Shown: positions 36,664-45,870, numbered from the stretch's first letter. The stretch: 64,000 nucleotides of DNA from Hyphomicrobiales bacterium (GCA_900473175.1 UCKM01000008.1:366837-430836), one strand, 5' to 3'. Numbers and translations: made by a program. The notes: generated from the sequence alone by a model not told the origin.

Positions 36664-37875
36664 TCAGCGATATGAATAGGGCGCGATGGCGCCGGATGTT
36701 TCTGGTTTTACGGGCTGGTAGCGGCTGGCGGCGATTGTTTCGTTGCCAAGAACCGCCCAGCGCGGTTCAAACAGCTTGTCGAGCCTTGCTTCGTAGCCCA
36801 TCGAGTCGATGACGGTCAGGTCGGAATCGTCGAGCTCGAAGATGGTGAAGTCCGCGCGCGTACCAACTGCAAGCAGGTTCTCCGTTGGCAGGCCTATGGC
36901 CGACGCCGGCGATAGCGTCACCGCTTCCACGACCTTGTCGAAGGGCATGCCGACGCTTAGCAGTTTCGACATTGTTGTTGCCAGGTCCCACACCGCAAAG
37001 TTCAGACTGCGCAGGTGGATGTCCGTCGAGATTGAGAACGGCAATAGCCCGCGCTGGATCGCGACTTCCGCGACGCGGAACGAGAACGACGCGCCTCCAT
37101 GGCCGATATCGAGGCGGATCCCCTCCCCTGCACATCGGGCGGCGAGCTCGAACAGGTCATCATCCTCGATAATGCTGCTGCCCACCTTGCCATTGAAGCA
37201 ATGGGTGATGATGTCGCCCGGCCCGAGAATCTCCAGAACTTCATCATAGAGCGCTGGCGGCTCACCCACATGCACCATCATGGGGATCTTGAGAATCTTG
37301 GCGATCTTCTTACCGACCTTGACGGGCGTAACACCCCACGAGCCGGTGATCACGTGGCTTGCCCGCACCTTGAGGCCGACAATGTGATCGCGGTTCTCGT
37401 TGACGCAGGCAACAGTGCGGTCGATATCGATCGAGCGGATATCGCTGAGTTCGCTCACCCGGTTGCAAGCGACGAGGCCGATCGAGCCGAGGTTGAGGAA
37501 TGCCTTGACGCGTTCGCGCGCCGGCTCGATGATATATTCGCGAAAGCCATGAAAGTTGGCTTCGCCGGCCGAACCCGCATCCACGATGGTGGTCACGCCG
37601 CGCTCGGCGCCGCAGACCTGCGGGCGTACGGAAATGTCGGTGCCGCCGTGCCAGATATGGGTATGCAGATCGACCCATCCGGGCGAAATCCAGGCGCCCT
37701 TGGCATCGACGCGGCGCACATCGGCCGAAACATTCAGGGATGGACCGAAGGCGGCGATCTTTCCCTCGGCATCGATCAGTATGTCGATCTTCGCGGCGGG
37801 CGTATCGGGTCCAAAGGCAACCGGTCTGACGTTGGTCAGCAACAGGCGATCGTCGGCTGCAAAAGAGGCAGGCAT
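36664..37875 (-). CDS. Amidohydrolase/deacetylase-family metallohydrolase
   Basis: 403 residues. Starts with LLLTNVRPVAFG, followed by the metal-binding GWVDLHTHIWHGG, a VDAGSAGEANFHGF segment, the carbamylatable-lysine region VGLKVRASHV, HVGEPP, THCFNGKVGS, DIGHGGASFSF and STDIHLRS. These are the metal and catalytic positions of the amidohydrolase superfamily (EF_0837/AHA_3915-like subgroup). It would cleave an amide, N-acyl or cyclic amide bond in the cytoplasm, acting on what the importer delivers. It starts two bases after the upstream permease stop. The exact substrate is unknown. Confidence 0.9.
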   Translation of the reverse strand: MPASFAADDRLLLTNVRPVAFGPDTPAAKIDILIDAEGKIAAFGPSLNVSADVRRVDAKGAWISPGWVDLHTHIWHGGTDISVRPQVCGAERGVTTIVDAGSAGEANFHGFREYIIEPARERVKAFLNLGSIGLVACNRVSELSDIRSIDIDRTVACVNENRDHIVGLKVRASHVITGSWGVTPVKVGKKIAKILKIPMMVHVGEPPALYDEVLEILGPGDIITHCFNGKVGSSIIEDDDLFELAARCAGEGIRLDIGHGGASFSFRVAEVAIQRGLLPFSISTDIHLRSLNFAVWDLATTMSKLLSVGMPFDKVVEAVTLSPASAIGLPTENLLAVGTRADFTIFELDDSDLTVIDSMGYEARLDKLFEPRWAVLGNETIAASRYQPVKPETSGAIAPYSYR

Positions 37876-37877
37876 GA

Positions 37878-38747
37878 TCAGAGATCCTTTCTGAGGCGGG
37901 GGTCAAGAAGGTCGCGGAATCCATCGCCGACCATTTGCAGGGAGAGCACGGCAAGGACGATGGCAATGCCGGGGAAAAGCGTCATCCAGTCGGCCTTGCC
38001 GATATATTGCCGGCCCGACGCGATCATCGTGCCCCAGGTGGGCACTTCGGGGCTCACACCGAGACCGAGGAACGACAAGCCTGCTTCCGCCAGCATGGCG
38101 TTGGCAAAGAGGAAGGTGCCTTGGACGAGAATGGGCGACAGCAGATTGCGCAGAATATGCCGCGTCATGATGTGGCGCGTGGATATTCCCAGCGATGTTG
38201 CTGCTTCCACATAGGGCAACTCGCGAATGACCAACGTCGAGGCGCGGACGATACGCGCAAGCCGCGGCGCATAGACAATGCTGAGTGCGATGATGACGGT
38301 GGTGAGGGACGGTCCAAGCGCGGCAACGAGCGCAATGGCAAGCAGGATATCCGGGAATGCCATCATCGCGTCGATCAGGCGCGTGATCGGCGCATCGAGT
38401 TTCTGGAAGAAGCCCGCCAGGATGCCAAGGGTAACGCCGATCAGCGAAGCCAGAACGACGACGGCAAAGCCCACCATCAGTGACAGCCGCGCCGAGAAGA
38501 TCGTGCGCGAAAAGACATCGCGCCCGAACTCGTCGGTTCCAAAGAGGAATTTCGTGTCCGGCGGCTTCAGCCGGTTGACGATGGAAAGCTTGCTTGGCGA
38601 AAAGGGCGTGATCAGCGGCGCGAAGGCGGCGAGCAGCACGAATATCGCAAGGACAATGAGGCCGAACAGCACTGTCTTGCGCCGGATCAGCACACGGAAA
38701 AATTTGGAGCGCTCGCTCACCGGGGCGTTCGACACGATTTCAGTCAT
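37878..38747 (-). CDS. ABC transporter permease, DppC type
   Basis: 289 residues, N-terminal membrane helix at about 25-47, then five more. The coupling loop is ELPYVEAATSLGISTRHIMTRHIL near residues 185-208. TGATG overlaps the DppB stop, so the two permeases are coupled. It forms the inner-membrane channel with DppB for a dipeptide/oligopeptide/nickel-class importer. Confidence 0.94.
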   Translation of the reverse strand: MTEIVSNAPVSERSKFFRVLIRRKTVLFGLIVLAIFVLLAAFAPLITPFSPSKLSIVNRLKPPDTKFLFGTDEFGRDVFSRTIFSARLSLMVGFAVVVLASLIGVTLGILAGFFQKLDAPITRLIDAMMAFPDILLAIALVAALGPSLTTVIIALSIVYAPRLARIVRASTLVIRELPYVEAATSLGISTRHIMTRHILRNLLSPILVQGTFLFANAMLAEAGLSFLGLGVSPEVPTWGTMIASGRQYIGKADWMTLFPGIAIVLAVLSLQMVGDGFRDLLDPRLRKDL

Positions 38748-39688
38748 CAGTAGCGCACCCTTGGATCAACGACGAGATAGAGCATGTCGATGGCGAAATT
38801 GATGAGGACGTAGAGCGCCGCAATGATCAGCAACGCGCCCTGGATTACCGGATAATCGCGGCGCAGAACGGCCGATACGACGAGGCTGCCGACCCCTGGC
38901 AGGCCAAAAACGGTTTCGGTGACCACCGCGCCGGAGATGAGCACGGCGGCGGTAAGACCGATCACTGTGAGGATCGGTATAAGCGCATTCTTGAAGGCGT
39001 GCTTCAAAACCACGCTGCCTTCGCCGACACCTTTGGCGCGGGCAGTGCGGATATAATCGTCGCCGAGAACATCGAGCATGGAGGCGCGGGTGAAGCGCAT
39101 GATGAGCGCCGAGGAAACGATCCCGAGTGCAAAGGCAGGCAGTACTAGATAGCCGAGCCGCTCCGCGAGCGATGTTCCGGGACCGCCATAGCCGGACACC
39201 GGAAACAGACCAAGCCGCACGGCAAAGATCTGCATGAGAATGAGACCGAGCCAGAAGCTCGGAATGCTGGCGGCGAGCATGGCGAGCGCCGTTGCCGCCT
39301 GGTCGAACAGCGAGCCGCGGCGGTACGCAGCATAGATGCCAATGGGAATGGCAATGACACTGGCAATCAGCAGGGAGAAAATGGTGAGGAAGAAGGTGGG
39401 TTCGGCGCGTTGGGCCAGTGCCTGCAGCACCGGCTGGTTGAGGAAGATCGACTGGCCGAGATCGCCCTTCAGGAGATTGCCGATAAAGTACACATATTGC
39501 ACCGGGATCGACTGATCGAGGCCAAACTGCGCGCGCAGGGCTGCGATGTCGGCGGCCGTTGCTTCCGGTCCGAGCATGACGGCCGCCGGATCGCCGGGCG
39601 TGACGCGCACGATGACGAAGACGATCGTGACGACGAGCAGCATCACGATAATCATGCCGATGAAGCGTTGAAGGACGTAGCGGAGCAT
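38747..39688 (-). CDS. ABC transporter permease, DppB type
   Basis: 313 residues with the DppB family start MLRYVLQRFIGMIIVMLLVVTIVFV and the VRVTPGDPAAVMLGP segment, about six helices and the coupling loop YIRTARAKGVGEGSVVLKHA. It follows the binding-protein gene by about 70 bp. Confidence 0.94.
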   Translation of the reverse strand: MLRYVLQRFIGMIIVMLLVVTIVFVIVRVTPGDPAAVMLGPEATAADIAALRAQFGLDQSIPVQYVYFIGNLLKGDLGQSIFLNQPVLQALAQRAEPTFFLTIFSLLIASVIAIPIGIYAAYRRGSLFDQAATALAMLAASIPSFWLGLILMQIFAVRLGLFPVSGYGGPGTSLAERLGYLVLPAFALGIVSSALIMRFTRASMLDVLGDDYIRTARAKGVGEGSVVLKHAFKNALIPILTVIGLTAAVLISGAVVTETVFGLPGVGSLVVSAVLRRDYPVIQGALLIIAALYVLINFAIDMLYLVVDPRVRY

Positions 39689-39761
39689 TGTGGCGAACGA
39701 TCCTGGTTAAATGGTCGGGCGCGAACGGAGTGAGGTCCCGTCCGCGCATCGGTTATCTGGA

Positions 39762-41291
39762 TCACTGCTTGAGCGACACGTTCCAGAAATACGGCCACGG
39801 CGCCGGGTTGAAGCCTTCGAGTTTCGGGGACTTCGCTGAAAGCGCGTTGAAATCACCGATTTTGATGATTGGCACTTCGGCGTAGATCACCTTCTGGACA
39901 TCGGCCCACAAGGCGACGCGCTTTTGCGGATCGACCTCGGAATTGAAGGCGTCGACAGCGGCCTTGCGCGCGGGCGTATCCCAGTTGCCCGGAGCGCTGG
40001 TCGACATGGCGCCGATCAAAGCGGGCTCAGGCAGGAAGGGGCTGTGGCTGATATAGATGTCCCACAGCTTCGGATCGGCACGGCGCTGTGTCAGCGTCGC
40101 CCAGTCGACGACCTGCAGATCGACCGTAAATCCGGCAGCCTTGAGGTACTCGGCGGCAACCTGCGCCATCTTGTAGTGGAACTCGTATTGGCGGCTGGTC
40201 AGGATGCGCAACGGTTCGCCGTTGTATCCAGCCTTCTTCAACTCTTCGGCAGCCTTTTCCGGATCGGCGACATTGTAGGCACCCTCAGTGCCGGCATCGG
40301 TCTTCCAGCTATATCCGTCGGGATACATGGACGGATTGAGCGTGTAGAAATCCGTGCTGCCGAAGGCCGCGGCCAGCATGTCCTCGTCGCTGAGCGCGTC
40401 ACGGATGGCGAGGCGCAGGTCCTGGCTCTTGGTGAGACCCTGGCTGGTGTTCATGACAAAGACGGGCCAGCCAAAGGGCTTGAGCAACACGGCTTCAGTG
40501 GTCTTCTGGCCTTTCAGTTGGTCGTAGGCTTCGACGGGCAGGCTATCGACATAGTCGAACTGGCCCGAAAGAGCCCCCTGTACGCGGGTATTGGCGTCCG
40601 GGACGGGTACGAAGCGGATCTCGTCAAGATACTGATGGCGGGCGCCGCCATAACCATTCTCATCACCTTCCGGCGATTTGTAGCCATCGAAACGCGTCAA
40701 CTGAATATATTGGTCGGGCTTGCGCTCCTTCAACATGTAGGGTCCGGTGCCGACGGGCTCGGTCATCGGACTCTGCTGCTTCTCACTGGGGAGGATGATC
40801 GCGGCCGCATTGTTGAACGCCAGCAGCGAAACGAGCGGCGCGTAAGGCGTATTGAGGGTAATCTTTACGGTCGCAGGATCGACGGCCTCGATGGAGGCAA
40901 TCATGGCGGCGGTCTGCTTGCCGCGCGACGCGATCTCGGTCCAGCGCTTCAGCGATGCAACCACGTCGGTTGAATCCATGTCCGTGCCGTCATGGAACTT
41001 GACGCCGCTGCGCAGCTTGATTGTGTAGACCTTACCGTCCGGCGAAATTTCGGGAAGGCTCGCGGCGAGAAGCGGCGTGACGTTCCAGCTTTTGTCGAAC
41101 GTATAGAGCGTTTCGAAAATATGCTGCGAGACGATGCCGACGAGGTCGGCCGTCGAGGCCATGGCATCGAGCGTTGGCGGCTCGCCAATCGTCGCGACAT
41201 TGATGACACCTCCTTTGGACTGGGCAAAAGCGGTGGGGCTGAAAGCAACAAGTGCCGAACCAAGAAGGAGCGCGAGCTTCAATAACTTCAT
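39762..41291 (-). CDS. Periplasmic binding protein, family 5 (DppA/OppA type)
   Basis: 509 residues. Sec-type signal (MKLLKLALLLGSALVAFSPTAFA). Family-5 features: GGVINVATIGEPPTLDAMAST, the extended middle domain, and KFHDGTDMDSTDVVASLKRW. ATG at 41291 follows AAGGAACTG. First gene of the dpp-like operon, under a promoter overlapping a 42-bp interrupted palindrome. Family 5 binds di/oligopeptides, opines, glycosides or nickel; the enzymes downstream suggest an amide-containing ligand. Confidence 0.92.
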   Translation of the reverse strand: MKLLKLALLLGSALVAFSPTAFAQSKGGVINVATIGEPPTLDAMASTADLVGIVSQHIFETLYTFDKSWNVTPLLAASLPEISPDGKVYTIKLRSGVKFHDGTDMDSTDVVASLKRWTEIASRGKQTAAMIASIEAVDPATVKITLNTPYAPLVSLLAFNNAAAIILPSEKQQSPMTEPVGTGPYMLKERKPDQYIQLTRFDGYKSPEGDENGYGGARHQYLDEIRFVPVPDANTRVQGALSGQFDYVDSLPVEAYDQLKGQKTTEAVLLKPFGWPVFVMNTSQGLTKSQDLRLAIRDALSDEDMLAAAFGSTDFYTLNPSMYPDGYSWKTDAGTEGAYNVADPEKAAEELKKAGYNGEPLRILTSRQYEFHYKMAQVAAEYLKAAGFTVDLQVVDWATLTQRRADPKLWDIYISHSPFLPEPALIGAMSTSAPGNWDTPARKAAVDAFNSEVDPQKRVALWADVQKVIYAEVPIIKIGDFNALSAKSPKLEGFNPAPWPYFWNVSLKQ

Positions 41292-41305
41292 GACAGTTCC
41301 TTTTG

Positions 41306-41347
41306 TTATTCCACTATAATGGATTATAATGCTTTATAGTAGAATAA
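41306..41347. promoter_or_regulatory. 42-bp interrupted palindrome upstream of the dpp-like operon
   Basis: Arms TTATTCCACTATAA (41306-41319) and TTATAGTAGAATAA (41334-41347): 13 of 14 positions are complementary, with a 14-bp spacer. It begins 15 bp upstream of the binding-protein start, so it covers the ribosome-entry/promoter zone. The best explanation is an operator for the IclR regulator of this locus; binding is inferred. Confidence 0.7.
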
Positions 41348-41382
41348 GAACAAATGATGAGTGTGCTGTCAACGCAAAAAGC

Positions 41383-41414
41383 AAAGGGCAGCGCCGTGAA
41401 GCGCTGCCCTTTTT
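41383..41414 (-). terminator. Rho-independent terminator after rhaI
   Basis: Stem of 12 bp (AAAGGGCAGCGC, 41383-41394, with 41401-41412), six-base loop CGTGAA, flanked by A- and T-runs on either side, so it can act in both directions. It ends the rhaDI transcript before the dpp-like operon promoter. Confidence 0.9.
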
Positions 41415-41434
41415 CTTACGAGCAGTTGGATCGT

Positions 41435-42727
41435 CTAGATGATGCCGCCGCTGCCAGCGACGCTCGCCGGACGCTTCCTACTGATCAGTTGGCGATAACC
41501 GCTCTTGCGATAGGCGGCGATGGGATCAATCGCGCCGGTTGATCGGCGGCGTGCCTCGGCAAGGATCGGCTCGACATCCGTCCGGTAAGCCCGCTTCAAC
41601 GTGTCCGATGCCATCAGTGCGTCGTTGTCCTCCTGAAAGGCGGAGAGTGCGGCGCGATCGACCAGGAGCGCCTGGGCAAAGGCCCGGCGAATCTCGTTGG
41701 CGCTGGAAATCAGACTCTCGATCGGATCCGTTACATTGTGCGACTGGTCGATCATATGGGCGGGATGGAAATCGGTTATCCCGCGATCCTCCGCATCGAC
41801 AAGTTCATTGAACACGAGGAAGAGGCGATAGGGTTCGATGGATCCGGCATCGAGATCGTCGTCGCCATATTTGGAATCGTTGAAGTGGAAGCCGCCAAGC
41901 TTCTTGAACTGGATCAAACGCGAGACGATCATCTCGATATTGGTGTTTGGCGCATGGTGGCCGAGATCGACAAGGCAGAACGCCTTCGGCCCGAGAGTCT
42001 GGGCGATGAGGAGATTGGTGCCCCAGTCCTGCACGACGGTCGAATAGAATGCCGGCTCATACATCTTGTGCTCGGAAAAGATGCGCCAATCATCGGGCAA
42101 CGCCTTGTAGATTTCGGCCATCGAACCGAGGTAGCGCTCGAAGGATTTGGCGAAATTGCTCTGCCCCGGGAAATTGGAGCCATCGCCGACCCAGACGGTC
42201 AGGGCCTTCGAGCCAAGTGCCGTACCTATCTCGATGCATTCGATATTGTGCTCGATCGCTTGGGCGCGCGTTGCCGCATTCGCGTGGCTGAGCGAGCCGA
42301 ACTTGTAGGAATGCGGTTGGTCCGGCGCGTCGGAGAAGGTGTTGGAGTTCATCGCATCGAAGCCGAGACCCAGCGCATTTGCGTGCGAAAGAAGCTGCTT
42401 GGGATCGGCCTTGTCCCATGGAATATGCAGCGAAACCGTTGGCGTCGCTCGCGTCAGCTGTTGGATCACGCCGCAGTCGTCGAGCTTGTCAAAGATGCCG
42501 CGCGGTTCGCCCGTGCCAGGAAAACGGGCAAAGCGGGTGCCACCCGTGCCGACGCCCCAGGAAGGAACGGCGACGAAGAACTGCGCGACCTTTTTCGTGA
42601 TTGCATCGATATCGATGTTGCGGCGGGCCAGCTGGGCGCCGAGCGCTTCGTAGTCGCTCTTGTGCGCGGCGAATAGCTGCTCATTTTCAGCCGCGATCAG
42701 TTCGGCGGCGATGTGCTGTTCAGCCAT
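41435..42727 (-). CDS. rhaI: L-rhamnose isomerase, rhizobial/catabolic type
   Basis: 430 residues, length of the rhizobial RhaI (not the E. coli RhaA type). GTGGTRFARFPGTGEPRGIFDKL near residue 60 and later VSLHIPWDKADPKQLLSHAN, FSEHKMYEPAFYSTVVQDWGT and FHFNDSKYGDDDLDAGSI, with metal-ligand residues of a TIM-barrel isomerase. It converts L-rhamnose to L-rhamnulose. It follows rhaD on the same strand, 18 bp apart. Confidence 0.93.
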   Translation of the reverse strand: MAEQHIAAELIAAENEQLFAAHKSDYEALGAQLARRNIDIDAITKKVAQFFVAVPSWGVGTGGTRFARFPGTGEPRGIFDKLDDCGVIQQLTRATPTVSLHIPWDKADPKQLLSHANALGLGFDAMNSNTFSDAPDQPHSYKFGSLSHANAATRAQAIEHNIECIEIGTALGSKALTVWVGDGSNFPGQSNFAKSFERYLGSMAEIYKALPDDWRIFSEHKMYEPAFYSTVVQDWGTNLLIAQTLGPKAFCLVDLGHHAPNTNIEMIVSRLIQFKKLGGFHFNDSKYGDDDLDAGSIEPYRLFLVFNELVDAEDRGITDFHPAHMIDQSHNVTDPIESLISSANEIRRAFAQALLVDRAALSAFQEDNDALMASDTLKRAYRTDVEPILAEARRRSTGAIDPIAAYRKSGYRQLISRKRPASVAGSGGII

Positions 42728-42745
42728 GATGTCCTCCCAAACGTC

Positions 42746-44842
42746 CTAGCGCGTGAAGCTTTGCGCGTTGCCGGCATCGACATTGATGATGTTGCCGGTC
42801 GATTTGGCCGACGCGTCGGAGGCGAGGAAATAGACAGCCTCGGCAATGTCCTCAGGCAGCACGTTGAGTTTCAGCAGGGAACGCTTGCGGTAATGTTCCT
42901 CAAGCTCATCCACTTGCAGGTTGGACGAGGCCGCACGCTGTTCACGCCACTCACCGTTCCAGATTTTCGAGCCGCGCAGAACCGCATCGGGATTGACGGT
43001 GTTTACCCGAATTCCAGCCTCCGCGCCTTCCAGCGCCAGGCAGCGCGCGAGATGGATTTCGGCGGCCTTCGCGGCGCAATAGGCGCTAGCATTGGGGGAT
43101 GCAGCCAATCCGTTCTTGGAAGCAACGAACACGACGTTGCCGCCGATCTTTTGCCGGCGGAACAGGCGGAACGCTTCGCGGGAGACGAGGAAATAGCCCG
43201 TCGCGAGGATATCGATGTTGCGCGTCCACATTGAGAGCTCGGTGGTTTCAATTGGCGCCGACGAGGCGATGCCGGCATTCGAGACAAGAATGTCAACGCC
43301 GCCAAACTCGACCGATGCTTCGGCATAGCTGGCGATGACGCCCGATTCATCAGTCACATTCAGGCGGACACTGCGAACGGCATCACCGGTGTAGCGCGTG
43401 GCGAAGTCCTCGTGCGCCAGCTTCAATGCTTCAGCATCGATATCGGCAAGCACCACGCAGGCCCCCTCGCCCAGCAGCCGCTCGGCCGTGGCGCGCCCGA
43501 TGCCGCCTGCGCCGCCGGTGACGAAGGCAACCCGCCCGGCCAGTGATTTTGGCTTCGGCATCCGCTGCAACTTGGCTTCCTCAAGCAGCCAATATTCGAT
43601 GTCGAAGGCTTCCTGTTCGGAAAGTCCCTGATATTCGGACACGGACGAAGCGCCGCGCATGACGTTGATTGCGTTGACGTAGAACTCGCCGGCGATGCGC
43701 GCGGTTGCCTTGTCCTTGGCGAAGGACAGCATGCCGACGCCGGGGATCAGGAAGATCACCGGGTTCGGATCGCGCATGGCGGGCGAATTGGCATGCTTGC
43801 ACTCATGATAGTAGCGCGCATAGTCGGCGCGGTAGGCTTCGAGTGCCTGGTCGAGCGAGGCGACGACCGCATCGACATCCGGTTTCGCGGGGTCGAAGTC
43901 GAGCACCAATGGCCGGATTTTCGTTCGCAGAAAGTGATCCGGGCAGCTGGTTCCGAGCGCTGCAAGCAGCTGCAGATCATTCGAGTTGACGAATTCAAGC
44001 ACGGCGGACTGGTCGTCGAAGTGCCCGAGCTTGCGTTCTGCTACGCCGATCTTGCCGCGGATTTCCGGCATGATGCTTGCGGCAATTGCCCGGCGGGCGG
44101 CGGGGTCCAGACTTTGAACGGCCACGCCACCGAAAGCGGCGCGGCCACTCGTCTTCTGATCGAACCAGACGATCGCCTTGTTGATGATTTCGAGCGTCAG
44201 CTCGTAACACTCTTTGGCATCATTGGCCCAGGTAAACAGTCCATGACTTTCTAGAACAACGCCCTTGGACCGGGGATGCGCGGCGACATAGGCACCAAGA
44301 TCGAGGCCGAGCTGGAAACCCGGACGGCGCCAGGGCAGCCAGCCGATTTCGTCACCGAAGATCTCGCGGGTCAGTTCGCGCGAGTTCTTCGAAGCCGCAA
44401 TGGCAATGATCGCATCGGGATGCATGTGATCGACATGCTTGAAGGGAACGAAACCGTGCAGCGGTGTGTCGATGGAAGCGGCGCGGCCGTTCAGGTTGAA
44501 TGTGCAGTGCGGCAGGAAGCCGACCATGCGATCTTCATCCTCGATGCCCTTGTAGATGGATTTCAGCGATTGAAGCTTGTCCATGTAAAGCGTGGCGAAA
44601 CCGTCGAGCTTGATCGTCCCGACATCACCGCCCGACCCCTTGACCCAAAGCACTTCGACCTGTTCGCCAGTCAACGGAGCGGCTTGCGTCACCTTGGCCG
44701 AGGTATTGCCCCCGCCATAATTGGTGATCCGCTTGTCGGCGCCAAGCAGGTTGGAGCGATAAAGCAGTTTGCCCGGTTCATCGAGACCTGCTGCCTTTTG
44801 ATCATCCCAACGATTATCCAGAAGTTGGACCCTGTCTGCCAT
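42746..44842 (-). CDS. rhaD: Bifunctional rhamnulose-1-phosphate aldolase / lactaldehyde dehydrogenase-type SDR
   Basis: 698 residues from ATG at 44842. N-terminal class II aldolase/adducin-like domain (about 1-400: GGGNTSAKVTQ, HPDAIIAIAASKNSREL, VLESHGLFTW). C-terminal short-chain dehydrogenase (about 430-698) with VTGGAGGIGRATAERL cofactor site and the active tyrosine/lysine in AYCAAKAAEIHL. This fusion is the rhizobial RhaD: it splits rhamnulose-1-phosphate to dihydroxyacetone phosphate and lactaldehyde and handles the lactaldehyde. It is divergent from rhaR, and followed by rhaI. Confidence 0.93.
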   Translation of the reverse strand: MADRVQLLDNRWDDQKAAGLDEPGKLLYRSNLLGADKRITNYGGGNTSAKVTQAAPLTGEQVEVLWVKGSGGDVGTIKLDGFATLYMDKLQSLKSIYKGIEDEDRMVGFLPHCTFNLNGRAASIDTPLHGFVPFKHVDHMHPDAIIAIAASKNSRELTREIFGDEIGWLPWRRPGFQLGLDLGAYVAAHPRSKGVVLESHGLFTWANDAKECYELTLEIINKAIVWFDQKTSGRAAFGGVAVQSLDPAARRAIAASIMPEIRGKIGVAERKLGHFDDQSAVLEFVNSNDLQLLAALGTSCPDHFLRTKIRPLVLDFDPAKPDVDAVVASLDQALEAYRADYARYYHECKHANSPAMRDPNPVIFLIPGVGMLSFAKDKATARIAGEFYVNAINVMRGASSVSEYQGLSEQEAFDIEYWLLEEAKLQRMPKPKSLAGRVAFVTGGAGGIGRATAERLLGEGACVVLADIDAEALKLAHEDFATRYTGDAVRSVRLNVTDESGVIASYAEASVEFGGVDILVSNAGIASSAPIETTELSMWTRNIDILATGYFLVSREAFRLFRRQKIGGNVVFVASKNGLAASPNASAYCAAKAAEIHLARCLALEGAEAGIRVNTVNPDAVLRGSKIWNGEWREQRAASSNLQVDELEEHYRKRSLLKLNVLPEDIAEAVYFLASDASAKSTGNIINVDAGNAQSFTR

Positions 44843-44954
44843 ATTCGCCTCCCGATAGGTCAATTGCCGGTCCGGCGCATGTCGCCAGCCTTTGCGATTT
44901 CCCTTAGCTATGAAGCAGATCGCGTTTTAATGTCAATCATAAACAGTCAAAATC

Positions 44955-45047
44955 GATCACAAAAGTACTATTGTGCAATGCAATATGAAATTATTTGATT
45001 GAAGTTGATTGACACTGATCACAAATTTGCGCAATAAATTATCACAA
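44955..45047. promoter_or_regulatory. rhaD/rhaR divergent promoter with repeated ATCACAA elements
   Basis: GATCACAAA occurs at 44955-44963 and again at 45017-45025, and ATCACAA at 45041-45047, just upstream of the rhaR ribosome-binding site. Direct repeats of this kind are typical for DeoR-family repressors, making these likely RhaR sites controlling both transcripts. Confidence 0.6.
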
Positions 45048-45060
45048 GAGGAGAAGACGA

Positions 45061-45870
45061 ATGCACGAGCGTGAGCGCCACCGCATCATTCTGAGCGCAG
45101 TTCAGGAAAAGCCGGTCATCACCATCCAGGACATTGCCGAACTGACGGAAGCGTCTGAGGCAACGATCCGCCGTGACATCGCCTCGCTCCACGTCAAGGG
45201 CAAGCTGCGCCGCGTGCGTGGCGGTGCCGAGGCCGTGCATCCACCGCAACTGACCCCGCTCGCCGGCCGGCATTTCCATGTTTCCGAATCCGAGAACGCC
45301 GACAAGAAGCGCGCCATTGCCAGAGAGGCCGTCGCCTTGTGCGAGGAAGGGGACGCCATCATCATCAATGGCGGCACCACCACCTTCCAGATGGTGCATT
45401 TTCTCTCGTCGCGCCGCCTGCAGGTCATGACGAATTCCTTCGCCATCGCCGAACATCTGGTCAAGAACTCCAAGAGTTCGGTCACCGTGCCGGGCGGGGC
45501 GATCTACCGCGAACAAAGCATCATCCTTTCGCCATTCGATAATGACGTAACGCGCAATTTCTACGGCAAGCGCATGTTCATGGGATCGCAAGGAGTTGGG
45601 CCGTTCGGCGTCATGGAATCCGATGCGCTGATCATTCAGGGCGAGCAGAAATTGATCAACCAGGCCGATGAGCTCGTGCTTCTGGTCGATTCGACCAAGT
45701 TTTCGCGTCGGTCGAGCCTGATCCTGTGCCCGCTCCAGCGCGTCGCGACCATTATCACCGATGACGGCATTTCGGACACGGATCGCAAGATGGTGGAAGA
45801 TGCCGGCGTGCAACTGATCATCGCGAGGGTCAATCAGGACAAGACACGAAATTCCGCTTCGGTTGCGTGA
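45061..45870 (+). CDS. rhaR: DeoR-family regulator of rhamnose utilisation
   Basis: 269 residues. N-terminal DeoR helix-turn-helix (ERHRIILSAVQEKPVITIQDIAELTEASEATIRRDIASLHVKG), then an isomerase-like sensor domain with AIIINGGTTTFQMVHFL, MGSQGVGPFGVMESD and LLVDSTKFSRR. ATG at 45061 follows AGAGGAGAAG. It is first in the rightward rha operon and divergent from rhaDI, as in Rhizobium leguminosarum, so it is probably the rhamnose-responsive repressor. Confidence 0.93.
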   Translation: MHERERHRIILSAVQEKPVITIQDIAELTEASEATIRRDIASLHVKGKLRRVRGGAEAVHPPQLTPLAGRHFHVSESENADKKRAIAREAVALCEEGDAIIINGGTTTFQMVHFLSSRRLQVMTNSFAIAEHLVKNSKSSVTVPGGAIYREQSIILSPFDNDVTRNFYGKRMFMGSQGVGPFGVMESDALIIQGEQKLINQADELVLLVDSTKFSRRSSLILCPLQRVATIITDDGISDTDRKMVEDAGVQLIIARVNQDKTRNSASVA

